From Bacillota bacterium (GTDB lineage: Bacteria > Bacillota > Limnochordia > Darwinibacteriales > DTU012), in contig JAAYLQ010000047.1 of assembly GCA_012521805.1 (NCBI GenBank), forward strand, positions 1-6,606: DNA of 6,606 bases, given 5' to 3'. The translations under genes and the position numbers were made by a program. Each line of letters starts with the position of its first letter. Position 1 is the stretch's first letter. Positions 5,191-6,606 of this stretch are shown here, in pieces. The notes below the pieces were generated by a model. It was not told the origin of the DNA and searched no databases. It was given only the letters and a program-made list of their open reading frames with translations.

Positions 5191-5895
5191 GTGAGTGTGG
5201 AGCAAAAGCTGATCTATATCGCTGACGATGAAAGAAATATCCTGAACATCATTTCCAGCTTCTTGGAAAAAGAGGGCTATTTGGTTGAGACATTTACCGA
5301 TGGTCAGTCTTTGGTGGAAGCTTTTCATAGGCGGGAGGCGGATCTTCTGGTGATTGACATAATGATGCCAGGTTTAGATGGGTATGAGGTTTGTACCACT
5401 ATTCGCCAGATCAGCACTGTGCCTATCATCATTGTGTCCGCTAAAGATACTGAACCCGATCGTATTGTGGGATTGACTTTGGGCAGTGACGATTACCTGA
5501 CAAAACCCTTCAGCCCGCTGGAACTGGTGGCCAGGGTGAAAAGCTTGTTTCGCCGGATTGAAATGGATCAAACCCCCCGTGATATGCAGTTACCTCACAA
5601 ATTAGGAGATATAGTTATTAACCCGAATACAAAACAGGTGATGTGCCGAGGTCAGGACCTGCAGTTTACCGCCCTGGAGTTTGCAGTGCTGCAGTATATG
5701 GCGAACAACCGCTATCGGGCGGTCAGCCGTGAAGAATTGTTGGACAAGATCTGGGGGTTTGCCAGTACAGTGGAGACTCGAGCCACAGATGACACAGTGA
5801 AGCGCATTCGCAAAAAACTAAGTGCGGCTCATTCTGTGGTAGAAATTGAAACAGTTTGGGGCTTTGGTTTTCGAATAAAAGAAAGGGATAGCTGA
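5191..5895 (+). CDS. OmpR/PhoB-family response regulator
   Basis: This is a DNA-binding response regulator of normal length (234 residues). The receiver domain (about 6-122) has the acidic pocket D12-D13 (IADDE), phosphoacceptor D56 (VIDIMMPGLDGYEV), switch residue S83 (IIVSAKD) and K104 (YLTKPF), so phosphotransfer residues are complete. After a short linker the winged-helix domain (about 137-231) includes LGDIVINPNTKQV, FTALEFAVLQYMANN, VSREELLDKIWGF, the recognition helix TDDTVKRIRKKL, and the wing ETVWGFGFRI. GTG 5191 gives MSVEQKL and GTG 5197 gives MEQKL. The GGGGGTGA (5183-5190) and the predicted start of transcription near 5182 fit 5197 at least as well. It diverges from the VTC/DUF4956/CotH operon and has the histidine kinase one base downstream, which suggests one transcript and a cognate pair. 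Control of the divergent operon is inference from position. Confidence 0.95.
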   Translation: MSVEQKLIYIADDERNILNIISSFLEKEGYLVETFTDGQSLVEAFHRREADLLVIDIMMPGLDGYEVCTTIRQISTVPIIIVSAKDTEPDRIVGLTLGSDDYLTKPFSPLELVARVKSLFRRIEMDQTPRDMQLPHKLGDIVINPNTKQVMCRGQDLQFTALEFAVLQYMANNRYRAVSREELLDKIWGFASTVETRATDDTVKRIRKKLSAAHSVVEIETVWGFGFRIKERDS

Positions 5896-5896
5896 G

Positions 5897-6606
5897 ATGC
5901 GGCGTAGGAGTATCACGAGGCGGGTTCTGACGTTCAATTTACTGATCGTCTTAGTTTTGGCAGCAGTGACTGCTATGGTTTTCGGATTTGTTGCCCGGGT
6001 TTATATGGAGCAAGATGTCATGGAACAGCTGGGTAGGATTGCCCAGAAGGCAGAACTAACTGCTCTTCGCCCACCTGGTAGGGCACCGTTCCTGCCGGGA
6101 CTGCCTCCAGAATTTGAAAGGTTAGGCTATTATTTTGAGCTGGATCGGGTTCTAAGGGAAACTCTGACCGTGTTAAATGCAGATTATGTCCTCTTAGATG
6201 CTGAAGCGAATCAGGTAGCGGTAGTTCCTAGGGATCTGATGGCAGCCGATTCCAATCTCCGGGCAGCGATCGCTGCGGGGATTGAGCTGCCCCAAGGAAG
6301 CCAACCAAAATTCGGCACCGTTGAGGTAGAAGGTCAAAGATATGCTGTAGTGATTAAGCAGCTGACGGACACCAATCCCTTAGATGTACGCTGGCTGTTA
6401 GTTTACTCAAGCCTGGAAAAACTGACTGAGATGGAAAGTGCCACAAACAGAATTTTGTTGGTGATCCTCCTGGGCGCGGTTTTGCTGTGCATGCTCCTTT
6501 CCGCCCTTTTAGTTAAAAGGATTACAGCACCTTTTGCCTTTTTAACCAAGCACATTCAGGCTATCGCACAGCGTGATTTTGGCCGCAAGGTTGATTTTCC
6601 TGTCGA
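5897..6606 (+). CDS. Sensor histidine kinase, N-terminal part (runs off window)
   Basis: An open frame from ATG 5897, one base after the response regulator's TGA, continues to the window edge (236 complete codons). AAAGGG at 5882-5887 can serve as ribosome binding site. The protein starts with a basic stretch (MRRRSITRR), then a membrane helix (about 11-33). An extracytoplasmic domain of about 150 residues follows; it has a Pro-rich stretch (RPPGRAPFLPGLPPEF) near 58-73, LNADYVLLDAEANQ, and GTVEVEGQRYAVVIKQL. A second membrane helix lies at about 185-206, and a HAMP linker starts at KRITAPFAFLTKHIQAI (from 207). This is the classical layout of a two-helix membrane sensor kinase. The His-containing dimerisation and ATPase domains lie beyond the window, so kinase identity rests on the HAMP linker, architecture and pairing with the regulator. 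The sensing domain resembles PAS/Cache-like sensors loosely, and its ligand cannot be named. Confidence 0.88.
   Translation, partial: MRRRSITRRVLTFNLLIVLVLAAVTAMVFGFVARVYMEQDVMEQLGRIAQKAELTALRPPGRAPFLPGLPPEFERLGYYFELDRVLRETLTVLNADYVLLDAEANQVAVVPRDLMAADSNLRAAIAAGIELPQGSQPKFGTVEVEGQRYAVVIKQLTDTNPLDVRWLLVYSSLEKLTEMESATNRILLVILLGAVLLCMLLSALLVKRITAPFAFLTKHIQAIAQRDFGRKVDFPV

Noticed and set aside
5374..5571. Minus-strand frame inside the response regulator
   Set aside because: It is antisense to the receiver domain and shows no independent coding signals.
1..6606. CRISPR array, tRNA or rRNA genes, phage attachment site
   Set aside because: No regularly spaced repeats, no cloverleaf-like or rRNA-like stretches, and no integrase with paired attachment repeats were seen.

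Overview
The window looks like chromosomal DNA from a Gram-positive Bacillota (Firmicutes) bacterium, probably of clostridial type. The grounds are strong GGAGG-type ribosome binding sites (one reads AAAGGAGGTGA), frequent GTG starts, hairpin-plus-T-tract terminators, and protein families typical of that phylum. The genus cannot be named from the sequence. The main genes have moderate GC (sampled lines about 42-52%), while one accessory gene is clearly AT-richer (about 25-37% in sampled lines).

The left third (1 to about 1980) is a remnant zone. It opens with an IS3-family transposase (orfB type) broken by several frameshifts and a stop. A small AT-rich NTF2-like/SnoaL-like gene follows, apparently intact. 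Then come about 135 non-coding bases that carry a short motif three times (two direct copies, one inverted). Last is a headless C-terminal fragment of a methyl-accepting chemotaxis protein, which ends at a good terminator. These pieces suggest past insertion and deletion rather than a working operon.

The right two thirds hold a coherent module. On the minus strand, three closely spaced genes run from 5041 down to 2033: a VTC-domain (polyphosphate polymerase-like, TTM fold) protein, a DUF4956 membrane protein, and a membrane-anchored CotH-type secretory kinase homologue with an unusual Met/Pro-rich tail. A minus-strand terminator closes them, face to face with the MCP fragment terminator. On the plus strand, diverging from this operon, lie an OmpR/PhoB-type response regulator and a membrane sensor histidine kinase that runs off the right edge.

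The 149-base divergent intergenic region has a TATAAT box for each direction, a 10-bp direct repeat with an 11-bp period (the kind of site OmpR-family regulators use), and a short palindrome over the expected minus-strand -35 region. The simplest reading, which is inference, is that the two-component system controls itself and the VTC/DUF4956/CotH operon. The cytosolic VTC enzyme, the membrane DUF4956 protein and the extracytoplasmic CotH kinase fold would then work together at the membrane in a phosphate or polyphosphate-linked process whose substrate is unknown.
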